Assembly (NCBI GenBank): GCA_002937505.1
Contig: PTJY01000002.1
Coordinates: 372,001 to 436,000, forward strand
Length of the DNA stretch: 64,000 bases
Reading direction: 5' to 3'
Origin: Alphaproteobacteria bacterium MarineAlpha12_Bin1
GTDB lineage: Bacteria > Pseudomonadota > Alphaproteobacteria > UBA6615
The number at the start of each line of letters is the position of its first letter. Positions within the stretch are counted from its first letter, which is position 1. The notes under the pieces are model-generated. The model did no database searches. It was not told where the DNA came from and worked only from the letters and a program-made list of their open reading frames with translations. Positions 1 to 8,751 of the stretch are shown piece after piece. The position numbers and the translations under genes are program-made.

Positions 1-126
1 GAATATGGTCAGAGAGTGACTGCTATTGTTGGCAAAGATAATATGATCGGCACACAGTTTCATCCCGAAAAGAGTCAAAAGACTGGTCTACAATTAATTG
101 CTAATTTTTTACAGTGGTCGCCATAA
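1..126 (+). CDS. hisH: HisH, imidazole glycerol phosphate synthase glutaminase subunit (3' end only)
   Basis: Only the last 41 codons lie in the window and the start is upstream of base 1. The reading frame contains [10 protein letters not shown], the C-terminal class-I glutamine amidotransferase motif that carries the catalytic His and Glu, and it ends in NFLQWSP followed by TAA. HisH releases ammonia from glutamine for HisF in the fifth step of histidine synthesis. hisA and hisF follow on the same strand, which supports the call. Confidence 0.9.
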   Translation, partial: EYGQRVTAIVGKDNMIGTQFHPEKSQKTGLQLIANFLQWSP

Positions 127-152
127 TATAGGAATAATTTGGTTCTATAACT

Positions 153-668
153 ATGGTTGAAATTCGCGTTGATAGATTGTCAGAGTTTCGTGGTAATGAC
201 CTTGCCGATTTGTGTGATGCGGCGGAAGCAGCCATTACAGCGGGTGGTGGTTTTGGCTGGTTAAAACCGCCACGTCGAGAAATCATGGAGTCCTATTGGC
301 GTGGCACGTTGCTAGTTCCTGGCAGGACTGTTTTTGCTGGCAGATTGGACGGCGTTATTGCGGGTTCTGCGCAGCTAAATAGACCACGTTCGAATGCAGA
401 GGCACAATCATTTACTGTAACAGTAAGCACTTTTTTTCTGGCTCCTTGGGCAAGGGGTCACAGTTTAGCTCCCGCAATTCTTGAGTCCTGTGAAGATTTG
501 GCTCGACGTGAGGCGTATACGGTTCTTAATCTGGATGTTCGCGAGACGCAAGAGAGAGCTATTCAAATATTTGAAGAAAGTGGATATACCAGGTGGGGCG
601 TTCATCCAAAATATGCTCGACTGTCTGGAGAATATATTCGAGGTTTGTATTACACGAAGGACTTATAG
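153..668 (+). CDS. GNAT family N-acetyltransferase inside the his operon
   Basis: This 171-residue protein has a GNAT-like pattern: a central strand region (VTVSTFFLAPWARG, about residues 90-105) followed by the helix that normally holds acetyl-CoA, and a C-terminal ESGYTRWGVHPKY segment typical of the fold. The substrate cannot be read from the sequence. It sits 26 bases after hisH and 5 bases before hisA, so it is probably co-transcribed with the histidine genes. It might acetylate a pathway metabolite or simply ride along. The family call is fairly safe; the function is unknown. Confidence 0.75.
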   Translation: MVEIRVDRLSEFRGNDLADLCDAAEAAITAGGGFGWLKPPRREIMESYWRGTLLVPGRTVFAGRLDGVIAGSAQLNRPRSNAEAQSFTVTVSTFFLAPWARGHSLAPAILESCEDLARREAYTVLNLDVRETQERAIQIFEESGYTRWGVHPKYARLSGEYIRGLYYTKDL

Positions 669-673
669 AAAAA

Positions 674-1420
674 ATGATTTTTTTTCCAGCGATTGACTTA
701 AAAGATGGCAAGTGTGTTCGTTTGTTGCGAGGCGATATGCAGAAAGCGACCGTATTTAATACTGACCCTGCCAACCAGGCACGATCATTTTTTAAGGCTG
801 GAGCAGAATGGATACATGTGGTTGATTTGAACGGGGCATTTTCGGGTAAACCTATCAATGGATCAGCGGTAAATGATATTTTAACGGTGGCAAAAGAAAA
901 TAAGGCTTTTATTCAGTTAGGGGGGGGCATAAGAAATTTATCTGTTATAGAAAACTGGCTTTCATCAGGGGTTAGTAGAGTTGTGTTAGGTACAGCGGCC
1001 GTTAAGAATCCCGAATTGGTTAAAAACGCTTGCCGTCATTTTCCAGGCCATATCGCGGTAGGAATTGACGCACGTAATGGTAAAGTAGCAGTTGAGGGAT
1101 GGTCGGAAGCGGCTGAGCTGAATGCTTCAGAATTAGGAATAAGATTTGAAAACGAGGGCGTTGAAGCCATAATATACACGGATATAGAGCGCGATGGCGC
1201 CTTAGGCGGAGTAAATGTTTCCTCCACGGTCGACCTTGCAAAGGTCCTGACGACGCCAATAATTGCATCTGGTGGTATTTCGTCGCTCAGAGATTTACAA
1301 AAGTTATTGCCATATGAATCAGCAGGGATAGCAGGAGTTATTTCAGGTATGGCTATATATGATGGAAGGTTAAATCTTAAAGAAGCTTTAGACCTTTTGA
1401 GAGATAACGTGAATGCTTAA
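674..1420 (+). CDS. hisA: HisA, ProFAR isomerase
   Basis: This is a 248-residue (beta/alpha)8 barrel that isomerises ProFAR to PRFAR in histidine synthesis. The N-terminal [19 protein letters not shown] carries the catalytic Asp, and [15 protein letters not shown] carries the second catalytic Asp and the phosphate-binding half-barrel repeat. The frame stays open upstream to 593, but the ATG at 674 gives the normal HisA N-terminus and lies just after the GNAT stop. A weak purine-rich site (AAGGA) lies before it. The stop overlaps the start of hisF by 8 bases, suggesting translational coupling. Confidence 0.95.
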   Translation: MIFFPAIDLKDGKCVRLLRGDMQKATVFNTDPANQARSFFKAGAEWIHVVDLNGAFSGKPINGSAVNDILTVAKENKAFIQLGGGIRNLSVIENWLSSGVSRVVLGTAAVKNPELVKNACRHFPGHIAVGIDARNGKVAVEGWSEAAELNASELGIRFENEGVEAIIYTDIERDGALGGVNVSSTVDLAKVLTTPIIASGGISSLRDLQKLLPYESAGIAGVISGMAIYDGRLNLKEALDLLRDNVNA

Positions 1421-2177
1421 AATAAGAATTATACCATGTCTTGATGTTAAAGAAGGGCGTGTGGTTAAGGGCGTTAACTTTATAGGTCTACGAGACGCTG
1501 GGGATCCGGTCGAGCAAGCTAAGATTTATGATTTAGCGGGGGCAGATGAACTATGCTTCTTGGATATCACAGCATCTAGCGATAATAGGGAAATTATATA
1601 TGATGTGGTAAGGCGCACTGCCGAGGCTTGTTTCATGCCGTTGACTGTTGGAGGGGGAGTTCGAAACATTAATAACATTAGGAGCTTGTTACTCGCTGGG
1701 GCGGACAAAGTTTCTATTAACACGGCTGCAGTGAAGGAACCTAATTTTGTTAAAGTGGCTTCCCAGAAATTTGGAAGCCAGTGCATAGTTGTTGCAATTG
1801 ACGCTAAATCGGTTTTAGAAGGAAAGTGGGAGGTTTTTACTCACGGGGGAAGAAAAAAAACTGGAATAGATGCGATAAAGTGGGCGCAGAGAATGGAAGA
1901 ATATGGAGCTGGAGAAATTCTTTTAACGTCTATGGATCGAGATGGTACACGAGCGGGTTTTGACGTAAACTTGACGAGAGCTATATCTGACAATGTATCG
2001 ATACCAATTATTGCCTCAGGTGGAGTAGGAAATTTAGATCATTTAGTTGAGGGCGTTTCAAAAGGGCATGCTTCCGCAGTCCTGGCAGCTTCTATATTCC
2101 ATTTCGGGGAATATTCAATATCAGAAGCTAAAGCGCATATGCATCATGCAGGAATACCGGTTAGACTGGAGAATTAA
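1413..2177 (+). CDS. hisF: HisF, imidazole glycerol phosphate synthase cyclase subunit
   Basis: This 254-residue protein has the normal HisF length. It opens with [20 protein letters not shown], whose Asp is catalytic, and contains [12 protein letters not shown] with the second catalytic Asp. It converts PRFAR plus ammonia from HisH into IGP and AICAR in the cytoplasm. It overlaps the end of hisA by 8 bases and is followed 17 bases later by hisE, so the genes form one operon. Confidence 0.96.
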   Translation: MLKIRIIPCLDVKEGRVVKGVNFIGLRDAGDPVEQAKIYDLAGADELCFLDITASSDNREIIYDVVRRTAEACFMPLTVGGGVRNINNIRSLLLAGADKVSINTAAVKEPNFVKVASQKFGSQCIVVAIDAKSVLEGKWEVFTHGGRKKTGIDAIKWAQRMEEYGAGEILLTSMDRDGTRAGFDVNLTRAISDNVSIPIIASGGVGNLDHLVEGVSKGHASAVLAASIFHFGEYSISEAKAHMHHAGIPVRLEN

Positions 2178-2194
2178 ATTAGGGGATAAGGCTT

Positions 2195-2539
2195 ATGAAT
2201 AAAATAAACTCTGCTTTTTCTATTGATAGGCTTTTTAAAATAATTGAATCACGAAAAAATGCTGAACCAACAGAATCATACACTGCCAAACTTTTAGCTG
2301 GTGGGACAAAACTTATAACGAAAAAGGTAAATGAAGAGGCTGTTGAAACAGTGGAAGCAGCTCTGAAAGAAGGACCTATAGCTGTAACTCGTGAAAGTGC
2401 AGATTTAATCTATCATTTATGTGTTTTATGGCTCGATCAGGGAATAAGTCCATCTGATGTTTTGGATGAATTGGAGCGTCGTGAAGGGACCTCTGGTTTG
2501 GTTGAGAAAGAATCACGAAAAAAAACAACTAATAAATGA
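2195..2539 (+). CDS. hisE: HisE, phosphoribosyl-ATP diphosphatase
   Basis: This is a 114-residue all-alpha MazG-like protein that hydrolyses PR-ATP to PR-AMP in the second step of histidine synthesis. The diagnostic region is SYTAKLLAGGTKLITKKVNEEAVE, in two halves: the SYTA segment and the KVxEEAxE metal-binding helix. AGGGGATAAGG just upstream of the ATG is a good ribosome site. It closes the his gene run in the window. Confidence 0.94.
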   Translation: MNKINSAFSIDRLFKIIESRKNAEPTESYTAKLLAGGTKLITKKVNEEAVETVEAALKEGPIAVTRESADLIYHLCVLWLDQGISPSDVLDELERREGTSGLVEKESRKKTTNK

Positions 2540-2547
2540 GGGCGTGA

Positions 2548-2916
2548 ATGGTATATGACGAGCAGAATGTTTTTTCAAAAATATTAAGAGGTGAGATTCC
2601 TGTTAATTCTGTTTACGAAGACGAATACGCTTTAGCGTTTGAAGATATAAATCCTCAGGCACCGGTTCATCTTTTAGTTATACCAAAAGGATCTTATGTT
2701 TCTTTAGATGACTTTACGATGAAGGCAAGTGAAAAAGAAGTCGCGGGTTTTTTTATGGCCGTAGGCCAAGTGGCGCGGGAGGCGGGCCTCAGTGAATCGG
2801 GCTATCGTATTTTAGCTAATCATGGGAATGATGCTAATCAAGAAGTTCCGCACTTCCATGTACATATTGTAGGTGGTAGAAATGTAGGAAAGATGATCAG
2901 TCTTAAAGATAATTAG
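2548..2916 (+). CDS. HIT family nucleotide-binding hydrolase (HinT-like)
   Basis: A 122-residue histidine-triad protein with PHFHVHIVGG, in which His102, His104 and His106 form the triad. N-terminal FSKILRGEIP is typical of the HinT/PKCI branch, whose members hydrolyse phosphoramidates and aminoacyl-AMPs. It begins 8 bases after the hisE stop and is likely in the same transcript, an arrangement common in alphaproteobacteria. The physiological substrate is not evident. Confidence 0.93.
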   Translation: MVYDEQNVFSKILRGEIPVNSVYEDEYALAFEDINPQAPVHLLVIPKGSYVSLDDFTMKASEKEVAGFFMAVGQVAREAGLSESGYRILANHGNDANQEVPHFHVHIVGGRNVGKMISLKDN

Positions 2917-2982
2917 TTGTGTTTTGTTCTTTAATATTGCCAAATGAACTAAATATTATTCTATATTAATAGGTGAAAAACA

Positions 2983-3840
2983 ATGAATTACGAAAGCTTC
3001 TCTCTATCAGAGATGACACCGGCATGCGGAGGCATCATAGAAGGAATAGATCTCTCAAAGGAGTTAAGTAATTTTCAATTCGACGAAATTCATGAAGCAT
3101 TACTTGATCGAACAGTAATTATATTTCGCAACCAAAAAATAAGTGCTGAGCAACAGGTTTCCTTTTCGAGACGTTTTGGGGAACCACAACCCGCGGCCGT
3201 GTCGGGGTTTGAAAAGAGTCCAGATTATCCCGAGATTGATATTCTAGAATATGATGTAGAGAATCCACCTCACGTGACACGCGATCTCTGGCACACAGAT
3301 TTTGTGGGTCGTAAAAGACCTACACTCGGAACTGTTCTTTATGCAAAAGATATACCACCGGAAGGTGGGGACACCATATGGGTGAGCACAGTGGCTGCGT
3401 ATGAGGCGCTATCTGAACGTATGAAAGTGCACTTAGATGGCTTATGGGCTTACCATGATTCTTATCAACCGTATGATGAGCATGTACGACCAGAAATGTG
3501 GGATGGAAAAGGCACTGATACTATTAAAGATGAAAGATCGAGTTATCGTCCGGCGCTGCATCCTATGGTTCGCACTCATCCAGTCACAGGGAAAAAAGGT
3601 TTATTTGTAAATGAATCTATGACTTCACTTATTAAGGATTTAGATAAACGTGAAAGTGATTTTTTGCTGCGATATCTTTTTGATTATCTAAAAACCCCAG
3701 AGTTCAGTTATCGCCATAAATGGCAAACCAATGATTTAGCAGTTTGGGATAATAGGTTGTCCCTTCATTATGCTCTATTTGACTATACAAAACATCGATT
3801 AATGCACCGTATAGTGATCCAGGGAGATATCCCCTTTTAA
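2983..3840 (+). CDS. TauD/TfdA-type Fe(II)/2-oxoglutarate dioxygenase
   Basis: A 285-residue protein with the whole TauD pattern. WHTDF gives the iron ligands His104 and Asp106, LHYALFDY gives the third ligand His262, and MHRIVIQGD gives Arg276, which binds the 2-oxoglutarate carboxylate. WDNR before the third ligand is also typical. Family members oxidise taurine, sulfonates, phenoxyacetates, sulfate esters and other small acids, so the substrate is open. A 66-base gap with its own ribosome site separates it from the HIT gene. A cupin follows 35 bases later and is probably co-transcribed. Confidence 0.9.
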   Translation: MNYESFSLSEMTPACGGIIEGIDLSKELSNFQFDEIHEALLDRTVIIFRNQKISAEQQVSFSRRFGEPQPAAVSGFEKSPDYPEIDILEYDVENPPHVTRDLWHTDFVGRKRPTLGTVLYAKDIPPEGGDTIWVSTVAAYEALSERMKVHLDGLWAYHDSYQPYDEHVRPEMWDGKGTDTIKDERSSYRPALHPMVRTHPVTGKKGLFVNESMTSLIKDLDKRESDFLLRYLFDYLKTPEFSYRHKWQTNDLAVWDNRLSLHYALFDYTKHRLMHRIVIQGDIPF

Positions 3841-3875
3841 GAAACAATTTTATTGAAAAGTTTTAGGAGACGTTT

Positions 3876-4238
3876 ATGAAGCTTGGTAGCAAGGATCTGA
3901 TAGTAATTCATCCTGAGGATCTTGAATGGGAAGATGACACAGATCTGTTCACTTTGCCTGAAGGTGTCCAGATTAAGATGTTTTCTCATGATCCAGAAAC
4001 CGGCAGACGTGATTTTTATGTCAGATTTCCTGCGGGTTATGTAGAACCCAGGCATACTCATAGAGGTTGGCACAGCAACCTGATAGTTGAGGGTGAGATG
4101 CACGTTGATGGTCAAGTCCTCAAAGCAGGGGACTATCTTTTTGGTCCTGGAGATGAGATTGCCCATGGGCCATTAAGTTATCCAATAGGATGTACCATTT
4201 TTACTTGTTTTTATGGACCTACGGAACACTCTCATTAG
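3876..4238 (+). CDS. Single-domain cupin protein
   Basis: This 120-residue protein has one cupin barrel. Motif 1 is in GYVEPRHTHRGWHS (His60, His62, perhaps His66) and the second motif is GPGDEIAHGP (His97), so a metal site is likely. Family members include small dioxygenases, isomerases and sensory folds, and the function here is not clear. AGGAGA lies 6 to 7 bases before the ATG. It follows the TauD-type gene and is convergent with the amidohydrolase, 11 bases from its stop. I infer that these genes act on one substrate family, but nothing proves it. Confidence 0.85.
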   Translation: MKLGSKDLIVIHPEDLEWEDDTDLFTLPEGVQIKMFSHDPETGRRDFYVRFPAGYVEPRHTHRGWHSNLIVEGEMHVDGQVLKAGDYLFGPGDEIAHGPLSYPIGCTIFTCFYGPTEHSH

Positions 4239-4249
4239 GCTAGATCTAT

Positions 4250-5110
4250 TTAAGAGAATCCGAATAATTTTTTGGGGTTATCCGATAGTATCATTTTCCG
4301 GATGACGGGATCAGGTGTCCAATCAAGCATTAGATCTAAGAGCTCGCCATCATTAGGCATTGTTTCAAAATGATCAGGATGAGGCCAATCTGAGCCCCAA
4401 ATCAATCTTTCTGGAGCACATTTAATTAAGGTTTGTGCAAAAGGAAGTGTGTCAGAGTATGGGAGTTGTTTTTCTGAAGTGAATCTGTTGGGGCCGGACA
4501 ACTTGACCCAACAGCGACCAGTTTCGAGACATTCTAAAACTACCCTAAACCCGGGGGAATCTATGCCATTAATCGCAGGCTGCCACCCCATGTGGTCGAT
4601 TACAAAGTTGCCAGGCGAGGCCAGCATAATATCTCGCCAAGCTAGAGCTTCTTCTTCACCACGAAACCAAAATTGGGGATGCCAGCCTAGCTCACCTATC
4701 CTGCTTATCATGTTTTTATTAATATCGGCTGACCATCTGAAGGCAAATCTGGCTCCAACCACTCCGGCTTTATCGAGAATTTCTAATTCTCCATCTGTTA
4801 TATCCGGAGCAGGCATTGCGATACCACGAAATCTTTCGGGATCACGGCATAAGGCGTTAAGCATATACTCATAGCAATGCCCATGCATAAGGGATTGTAC
4901 AATTACACCACGAGATATGCCTAATGTATCGTGTAATTTTATTAAGTCTTCGTAAGTGCTATCTTCCGCATCCATAGGTCGGTTTGGGTTAAACGGGAAT
5001 CTTTCCTGAGGTCCATATATATGAAAATGTGTGTCACAAGCACCTGGGGGAGTTTTAAGCAATGGTTCTTTTGTGTTGCGAACGGGCGGTGGAGATAATT
5101 TTCGATCCAT
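4250..5110 (-). CDS. Amidohydrolase family protein, 2-pyrone-4,6-dicarboxylate lactonase (LigI)-like
   Basis: A 286-residue TIM-barrel hydrolase. GACDTHFHIYGP near the N-terminus supplies Asp26, His28 and His30. The C-terminal WGSDWPHPDHF supplies Asp241, equivalent to the catalytic Asp in the metal-independent LigI branch. Family members hydrolyse lactones such as 2-pyrone-4,6-dicarboxylate in protocatechuate catabolism, or decarboxylate aromatic acids. AGGGAAC lies before the ATG. It is divergent from the VOC gene and convergent with the cupin. The family is firm; the exact substrate is inferred. Confidence 0.85.
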   Translation of the reverse strand: MDRKLSPPPVRNTKEPLLKTPPGACDTHFHIYGPQERFPFNPNRPMDAEDSTYEDLIKLHDTLGISRGVIVQSLMHGHCYEYMLNALCRDPERFRGIAMPAPDITDGELEILDKAGVVGARFAFRWSADINKNMISRIGELGWHPQFWFRGEEEALAWRDIMLASPGNFVIDHMGWQPAINGIDSPGFRVVLECLETGRCWVKLSGPNRFTSEKQLPYSDTLPFAQTLIKCAPERLIWGSDWPHPDHFETMPNDGELLDLMLDWTPDPVIRKMILSDNPKKLFGFS

Positions 5111-5204
5111 AATTCAGTTCCCTAGTAAGGAGTTAACAATAGAAAATATCTTATTTGATAAGCTTTTGATCTAAATACTATCTGATGAGGGCTTTATTTT
5201 TCAA

Positions 5205-5228
5205 AAAATTAATTTTAATATTAATTTT
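5205..5228. promoter_or_regulatory. AT-only inverted repeat between divergent genes
   Basis: Two 9-base arms, AAAATTAAT and ATTAATTTT, are exact reverse complements separated by 6 bases. The repeat lies between the divergent amidohydrolase and VOC genes, where an operator for both would be expected. In such an AT-rich spacer chance palindromes are common, so an operator role is speculative. Confidence 0.3.
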
Positions 5229-5323
5229 GTTAAAACTTTTCAAGTCTTCATAACAATTTGCATGTTCGCCTAATATGCACTCTAGTAGATGACTATGAGG
5301 CTTTACAAAAGGGAGAAATGATA

Positions 5324-5935
5324 ATGGATGGAAGCGCACCAGTTGCAAAAATGCCTAAAACCGCAAAGGAGAGAGGAAAGATTGCTCCAGCGAAATTAGC
5401 CCATGTTGTTTTAAGAACGCCGCCAGAAAGAGCACATATGGTTTTAGACTGGTATAAGGTAGTCCTTGAGGGGGAAGCCATGTATGAAGCTGATTTCGGC
5501 GGATTCGTAACTTACGATGATGAGCATCATAGAATTGCTGTCTTGGGGTTTCCCGGTATAAAAGAACATATTGATGGTTATGCAGGCATGCACCACGTAG
5601 CATTCACATATGAAAGCCTAGCTGATCTGAGTCATACCTATTTCCGCCTAAAAGAAGAAAATATTCTGCCAGAGTTTTGTATTAATCATGGACCTACTAC
5701 TTCAATGTATTATTTTGATCCAGATAAAAATCAGGTTGAGCTGCAGGTTGATAACGTACCGGAAGAAAAATTTGCTGAGTATTTTGACAATGGAGAGTTT
5801 TCAGCAAATCCCATTGGTATAAAGTTTGATCCAGAGGATTTATTTGGAAGACTTGAAGCTGGCGAAGCAGAAGAAGATTTATTGAAAAGACCAGAAGGCA
5901 CCCCTCCTGATCTTAGCGAGTTTCCTGCCAACTAG
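5324..5935 (+). CDS. VOC superfamily protein, extradiol-dioxygenase/glyoxalase-like
   Basis: The 203-residue product starts at MDGSAPVAKMPK. GGGAG at 5311-5315 is 8 bases before the ATG at 5324, whereas the ATG at 5318 would be only 2 bases away and one at 5258 lacks a ribosome site. LAHVVLRT, MHHVAFTY and QVELQVDN supply the two His and one Glu that form the metal site in type I extradiol dioxygenases and related VOC enzymes. PTTSMYYFDPDKNQVEL is typical of the ring-cleavage branch. It may act with the neighbouring lactonase-like enzyme, but the substrate is unknown. Confidence 0.83.
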   Translation: MDGSAPVAKMPKTAKERGKIAPAKLAHVVLRTPPERAHMVLDWYKVVLEGEAMYEADFGGFVTYDDEHHRIAVLGFPGIKEHIDGYAGMHHVAFTYESLADLSHTYFRLKEENILPEFCINHGPTTSMYYFDPDKNQVELQVDNVPEEKFAEYFDNGEFSANPIGIKFDPEDLFGRLEAGEAEEDLLKRPEGTPPDLSEFPAN

Positions 5936-5950
5936 AGCTATTTTAAAGAA

Positions 5951-5980
5951 AAAAAGGCGGGATTATTCCCGCCTTTTTTA
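5951..5980. terminator. Bidirectional intrinsic terminator between the VOC gene and gshB
   Basis: The 7-base stem GGCGGGA/TCCCGCC with a 4-base loop is flanked by a run of A on the left and T on the right, so it can stop transcripts from both strands. It lies between the convergent VOC gene and gshB and insulates the accessory block from the housekeeping genes. Confidence 0.93.
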
Positions 5981-5990
5981 TTAGGTTTAA

Positions 5991-6941
5991 CTAAGCCGAT
6001 GATTTCACTCTAGTTTCTATAGCATCCCAGATGAGACCCGAAATATTGATATTATCGAATCTATCTATTTCTTGGATACCGGTAGGTGACGTTACATTTA
6101 TTTCGGTCAGATAGTCACCTATAACGTCTATCCCAACAAAGATTAGTCCTTGGTTTTTTAAATTGGGGCCTATTTGTTTACATATATGTTTTTCTCTATC
6201 GGTTAAATTAGTTTTTTCAGCCCTACCTCCGACGTGCATATTTGATCTTGCCTCTCCCAAGGCAGGCACCCGATTAATAGCGCCAACTGGTTCTCCTTCG
6301 ACTAAGATAATTCTTTTGTCACCATTACGAACTTCAGGCAGGTAACGTTGGGCAATAATTGGCTCTTTACTGATGTCTGAAAACATTTCAAGTAATGCAT
6401 TCAAGTTTTCGTCTTTTGGAGAAATATGAAATACCCCAGCTCCGCCGTTTCCATAAAGTGGTTTAATAATTATATCTTTTTGTTCAGTTCTAAATGATTT
6501 CACTTCGTCATGGTCAGATGTTATTAGGGTCGGGGGCATTAATCCTTTGTAATGTGTGGCGTAAAGCTTTTCTGGGGCATTACGAACAGAAATAGGATTA
6601 TTAACCACCAATGTTTTGGGATGTATGTGCTCCAAAAGGTGGGTTGTTGTTATATAGGTCATATCAAAGGGAGGGTCTTGACGCATCAAGATGACGTCTG
6701 CTTTTGATAATTCAAGAACTTGTTCATCGTCTAATGTAAAATAATTCTTTTTATCTCTCCGAACAATTAAGGGGCGCACTTTTGCAATAAGGCTTCCGTT
6801 ACGAAGACTCAGGCTTTTAGGGAGGTAATGATAAAGAATATGACCCCTTTCTAGGGCTTCTAAAGCTAGTGCAAAAGTTGAATCGCCATCAACATCAATT
6901 GATTCTATGGGGTCCATTTGAATAGCAACGGCCAAACTCAT
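5991..6941 (-). CDS. gshB: GshB, glutathione synthetase
   Basis: A 316-residue ATP-grasp ligase that joins gamma-glutamylcysteine and glycine. The N-terminal [21 protein letters not shown] is typical, followed by the [13 protein letters not shown] region, the [14 protein letters not shown] glycine-rich ATP-grasp loop and a C-terminal [19 protein letters not shown] with the metal-binding acid residues. I chose the ATG at 6941 because AGGGAG precedes it by 7 bases; a further ATG at 6959 lies before that site. It is transcribed toward the shared terminator. Confidence 0.95.
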   Translation of the reverse strand: MSLAVAIQMDPIESIDVDGDSTFALALEALERGHILYHYLPKSLSLRNGSLIAKVRPLIVRRDKKNYFTLDDEQVLELSKADVILMRQDPPFDMTYITTTHLLEHIHPKTLVVNNPISVRNAPEKLYATHYKGLMPPTLITSDHDEVKSFRTEQKDIIIKPLYGNGGAGVFHISPKDENLNALLEMFSDISKEPIIAQRYLPEVRNGDKRIILVEGEPVGAINRVPALGEARSNMHVGGRAEKTNLTDREKHICKQIGPNLKNQGLIFVGIDVIGDYLTEINVTSPTGIQEIDRFDNINISGLIWDAIETRVKSSA

Positions 6942-7059
6942 TAATGATCTCCCTAACAATGTTTCAATTCTTATAGCTGAACTGATTTAAACTAGAAAAC
7001 CTGACACTATGGATAAGCTTTTTCCCAGTTTATCTTATTTTTGTGTAATCGGATAATAA

Positions 7060-7902
7060 TTAGTTAAGGCGGTTGTGTAGTCCGCTTATCAATTCCTCTA
7101 AACGGGCTTTTTCCTGAGGCAAACAGCATAATTCATAACATTGTTCGAGCGACAAGATGGCTTCGCTTATTTTTCCAAGGTGATTATTCAAAACCCCTGC
7201 TTCATGCCAAAGGCCTGATAGGTTAGGGGCAAAACTAATCATGCTTTCAACTACAGATAGTGCTTCGCTTACTTGTTGAGTTTTTAGAAGTCTTATCTTT
7301 TTGTTGTTTTGTAATCTAATAAGAATTTCTCTGTTGCTAGCAATCTCATAATTATCAGTGGATAGTTCTGCATTTGAGCCAAGTGTCTTTTTTAAGAGTG
7401 CTCGCATTTCGAAAACTTCAATTCGTCTAGCGCTATCAAATGGATCAAATATAACCCTCTCACTTTCGTCTTCTATCCTCAGTAAAAAATGTCCTGGAAA
7501 TTTTAGACCTTCGATGCTCCAGCCTAGCATTCTAGCTGAGTGCATATATAAAATTCCTAAAGCAATTGGTAGGCCTTTACGCCGGTCTATGACTCTTATC
7601 AGATTAGCATTCTGCAAAGAGTCATATGTATCTGTATCTCCTACGTAGCCATATTCGTTTGCAATTACTTCTCTGAGGGCTTCAAGTTTTGTGTTTGTAT
7701 TATTACTTGTATAAGCTTTTTCTACGTCTACTGATAATTTACTCATGTGCGTCTTATAACGCTGAATAGAAATTAATGGCTCGTCTAAAACAGCTAGTAG
7801 TAGCGCAGTGTCACCAAGAGAAATCTCATTATCCTTTAGGCTGGCAATTTTTTCTAATTCTAGTGTAGGGTCCGCAGGAGATACGAGTGAACAGTGTTCC
7901 AC
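7060..7902 (-). CDS. SirB1 family protein (transglutaminase-like core with TPR-like C-terminus)
   Basis: A 280-residue protein. The middle part (about 85-165) has the SirB1/YchA pattern: DSLQNANLIRVIDRRKGLPIALGILY, then HFLLRIED and IFDPFDSARR. The catalytic-type Cys is replaced by other residues, as is usual in this family. The C-terminal 80 residues look like TPR helices with NHLGKISEAILSLEQCYEL. The start is GTG at 7902, overlapping the stop of the BON gene by one base, so the two are translationally coupled. The biochemical role of SirB1 proteins is not well defined. Confidence 0.85.
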   Translation of the reverse strand: MEHCSLVSPADPTLELEKIASLKDNEISLGDTALLLAVLDEPLISIQRYKTHMSKLSVDVEKAYTSNNTNTKLEALREVIANEYGYVGDTDTYDSLQNANLIRVIDRRKGLPIALGILYMHSARMLGWSIEGLKFPGHFLLRIEDESERVIFDPFDSARRIEVFEMRALLKKTLGSNAELSTDNYEIASNREILIRLQNNKKIRLLKTQQVSEALSVVESMISFAPNLSGLWHEAGVLNNHLGKISEAILSLEQCYELCCLPQEKARLEELISGLHNRLN

Positions 7903-8540
7903 TACTTTTTCCTTGTTTTCACAGAAGGCTGCTGAAGTCGCCTTGGGTCGTCAATTAAGAGAACATGACTGATGACACCTTTCACATCCGGAATATTTCG
8001 GGCGACCTGTTGTACTTTGTCTAGCTCCTCTTGGTTTTTGGCCACTCCAAGTAAGTAAATAATTCCTCCAACGGCGCGTGTTGAATAGTTAATTGAGTTT
8101 ATTCCTTTGGCAAATAATAGAGCTGAGTCTAAGCGGGCGTTAATTAGTGCGTCTCTCGCAAACGTTTCAATGCCTGTTATTTTTTTTACTTGGATTTCAT
8201 TAATTACTTCTCGAACCCCGTCAGGTTGCCAGGCCAAGAGCATTGCCTCGTCTGACATTTTGTCGTTAGGAACGTGTCCGGCAAGAAGCACGCGCCCTTC
8301 GTATATCTGCAGGCTGACTAAATTATATAGCTCTAATCCGGCTTTAAGCCATAAGTCATTAATTTGTATTCGTATTCCTGCGTCTTTAATTGTTCCTTTA
8401 ACGCCTCGTTCTTCGGATGCTGCAACTCCAACCGTTGCGCCGGTACTCATTACCACACCAGTTGCTGTGCAAGCAGTCATGAGGGTGAAAGATATCAATA
8501 AGATTGTATAGAAAGATATATTTTGTCTGTTCCGTTTCAT
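7902..8540 (-). CDS. BON-domain lipoprotein (OsmY/DolP-like)
   Basis: A 212-residue exported lipoprotein. The N-terminus has basic residues, a hydrophobic stretch and LMTA-Cys24 as the lipobox. Two BON domains follow, at about 55-125 (GRVLLAGHVPND, VREVINEIQV) and 130-200 (GGIIYLLGVAKNQEELDKVQQVARNIPDVKGV in two halves). Related proteins bind phospholipid and protect the outer membrane. It precedes the SirB1 gene with a one-base overlap. Some alphaproteobacteria place yraN here next to rsmI; no yraN is present in the gap. Confidence 0.88.
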   Translation of the reverse strand: MKRNRQNISFYTILLISFTLMTACTATGVVMSTGATVGVAASEERGVKGTIKDAGIRIQINDLWLKAGLELYNLVSLQIYEGRVLLAGHVPNDKMSDEAMLLAWQPDGVREVINEIQVKKITGIETFARDALINARLDSALLFAKGINSINYSTRAVGGIIYLLGVAKNQEELDKVQQVARNIPDVKGVISHVLLIDDPRRLQQPSVKTRKK

Positions 8541-8751
8541 AAGGTCTGTTTTCGATGCTGTTAGAATTTGCGATATGGCAAACCTCTGTAAGCGGTTATT
8601 ACTATCTGGTAAGTATACATGTTTTTTGGCCTGGCTAAAAGTTAAACATTTTGTTTGATCGCTTAAAACGCTAATATTTGATTAAAGTTCATAATTTAAT
8701 ATTAGATCTTGTTTAACGATACATTTTTTTTTGTTGATTCAGCAATTCGTA

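Noticed and set aside
593-673. Extended N-terminus for HisA starting at 593
   Set aside because: It overlaps the GNAT gene and adds residues not found in HisA; the ATG at 674 gives the normal start.
8541-8751. Looked for a yraN gene or remnant between the BON gene and rsmI
   Set aside because: The 211 bases hold no frame or residue pattern of YraN; it is simply absent.
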